From NCBI GenBank assembly GCA_031417915.1, contig JANOWN010000008.1, positions 23,934 through 87,933 of the forward strand: a DNA stretch of 64,000 nucleotides. The letters run 5' to 3'. Positions 63,269-64,000 of this stretch are shown here, in pieces. The notes beneath the pieces were generated by a model that worked only from the letters and a program-made list of their open reading frames with translations, ran no database searches and was not told the origin of the DNA. This stretch comes from Methylotenera_A sp031417915 (GTDB taxonomy: Bacteria; Pseudomonadota; Gammaproteobacteria; Burkholderiales; Methylophilaceae). The translations under genes were made by a program, and so were the position numbers. The first letter of the stretch is position 1, and each line of letters begins with the position of its first letter.

Positions 63269-63967
63269 ATGCAGGCAATTTACGACCCTGAAGTAGATGA
63301 TTTGGAAAGTAATGGCAAAATTTGGCTTAAGCGTATCGCTATCGCCTTAATTGCATTGCTGATATTGGGTGGTATTGGTTATGGCATTAAAAGTTTAATG
63401 TCGGGTAGTGGCGGGCCACAAAAAAAGCAAAAGACAACGATTAAGTTGTTGCCAGATACACCACCACCTCCGCCCCCGCCGCAACCAAAAGAACCGCCGA
63501 AAGAGCAGCTAAAAGAACAGCCAAAAGAATTAAAAGTAGAACAGCCCAAACCTGCTGAAGCGCCGCCAGCTGAAAATATTAAGATGGAAGGTCCTGCGGG
63601 AGACGGTCCTAGCCCATTTCAAGCTGGTGCAGTGAGTAATGATTACAAAGGCGGCGATGTTAAAACCATAGGTTCTGATGGAGGCGCTAAATTTAATTGG
63701 TATGCAGGTATGTTGAAGAATCAAATTCAAGATGCACTAGAAAAAAATCAAAAGCTGAAAGAGGGTCAATATAAGCTGGTAGTGAGTGTTTGGCTAAAGC
63801 CAAATGGAGATATTGAAAGGCTGGAGTGGTCTGGTTCAGATGCAGAGCCTGAAATAAATCAAGCAGTAAAGTCGGCTTTGGACAATATGCCTGCGATGCG
63901 CGAGCCGCCACCAGAAGGTATGCCTCAGCCAATTAAGTTGCGCATTACTGCACGCAAAATGGGCTAG
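63269..63967 (+). CDS. TonB-like energy transducer
   Basis: 232 residues from ATG 63269 (TTG 63254, overlapping exbD, is the alternative). N-terminal cytoplasmic start, membrane helix about 22-43 (IAIALIALLILGGIGYGIK), rigid Pro/Lys/Glu-rich region (TPPPPPPPQPKEPPKEQ), and a C-terminal TonB/TolA-like domain (LVVSVWLKPNGDIERLEWSGS, then PIKLRITARKM). It completes an ExbB-ExbD-ExbD-TonB set; the target outer-membrane protein is not obvious in the window. Confidence 0.85.
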   Translation: MQAIYDPEVDDLESNGKIWLKRIAIALIALLILGGIGYGIKSLMSGSGGPQKKQKTTIKLLPDTPPPPPPPQPKEPPKEQLKEQPKELKVEQPKPAEAPPAENIKMEGPAGDGPSPFQAGAVSNDYKGGDVKTIGSDGGAKFNWYAGMLKNQIQDALEKNQKLKEGQYKLVVSVWLKPNGDIERLEWSGSDAEPEINQAVKSALDNMPAMREPPPEGMPQPIKLRITARKMG

Positions 63968-63993
63968 TACATTGCAAATTAGAGAGAGTTATT

Positions 63994-64000
63994 ATGCTAA
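63994..64000 (+). CDS. Start of a further gene (truncated by the window edge)
   Basis: ATG CTA at the very end, preceded at a good distance by AGAGAGAG (63981-63988). Only two codons are visible, so identity is unknown; position implies it continues the ExbB/ExbD/TonB operon. Confidence 0.35.

Overview
The window looks like the chromosome of a betaproteobacterium of the Methylophilaceae type (Methylotenera/Methylobacillus-like). The grounds are a moderately AT-rich genome, betaproteobacterial versions of rpsP-rimM-trmD-rplS and of rpsU-yqeY-dnaG-rpoD, PEP-CTERM surface proteins, and an EpsA-type LuxR regulator of the kind first described beside the methanolan exopolysaccharide genes of Methylobacillus. 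This placement rests on gene content, not on a database search.

Layout. 1-9.1 kb: a type II secretion/MSHA-like operon (pseudopilin, platform protein, ATPase, PilM-PilN fusion, PilO-like, GspC/PilP-like, TPR-secretin, three more pseudopilins). 9.1-13 kb: housekeeping genes (rpsP-rimM-trmD-rplS, ogt, xerD), closed by a dispersed repeat. 13.2-21.3 kb: a protein kinase gene and folB, plsY, tsaD, then the macromolecular-synthesis cluster rpsU-DUF3144-yqeY-dnaG-rpoD. 21.4-27.4 kb: an accessory island beside tRNA-Ile2(CAT), with two tyrosine recombinases, a DUF4224 gene, small membrane proteins, an XRE regulator, and a serine resolvase preceded by what looks like a complete three-subsite res site. 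27.5-35.1 kb: PEP-CTERM and exopolysaccharide genes (PhoX-like PEP-CTERM protein, WcaJ-like phosphoglycosyltransferase, two further PEP-CTERM proteins, TIGR03790 protein, NDP-sugar pyrophosphorylase). 35.2-44.5 kb: a second, paralogous copy of the secretion operon in which the PilM-PilN fusion is two genes. 44.6-64 kb: lytic transglycosylase, EpsA, a fourth PEP-CTERM protein, a PstS-like secreted protein, a two-partner secretion pair (TpsB and a 3301-residue haemagglutinin-like TpsA), then a lectin-like-domain ExbB fusion, two ExbD and a TonB-like protein.

The main discovery candidate is in the last 37 kb. An 18-bp palindrome (best copy ATAGTCCGAACGGACTAT) occurs five times, in front of all four PEP-CTERM genes, and two copies lie just after epsA. 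I propose it as the EpsA operator. It would link exopolysaccharide/PEP-CTERM surface proteins to a two-partner adhesin locus that carries its own proton-motive-force (ExbB/ExbD/TonB) module, whose ExbB has a large extracytoplasmic DUF2341/LamG-like domain. The neighbouring pseudopilus operon and lytic transglycosylase suggest a combined surface-assembly locus. Functional coupling is inference; gene content, order and palindromes are seen directly.
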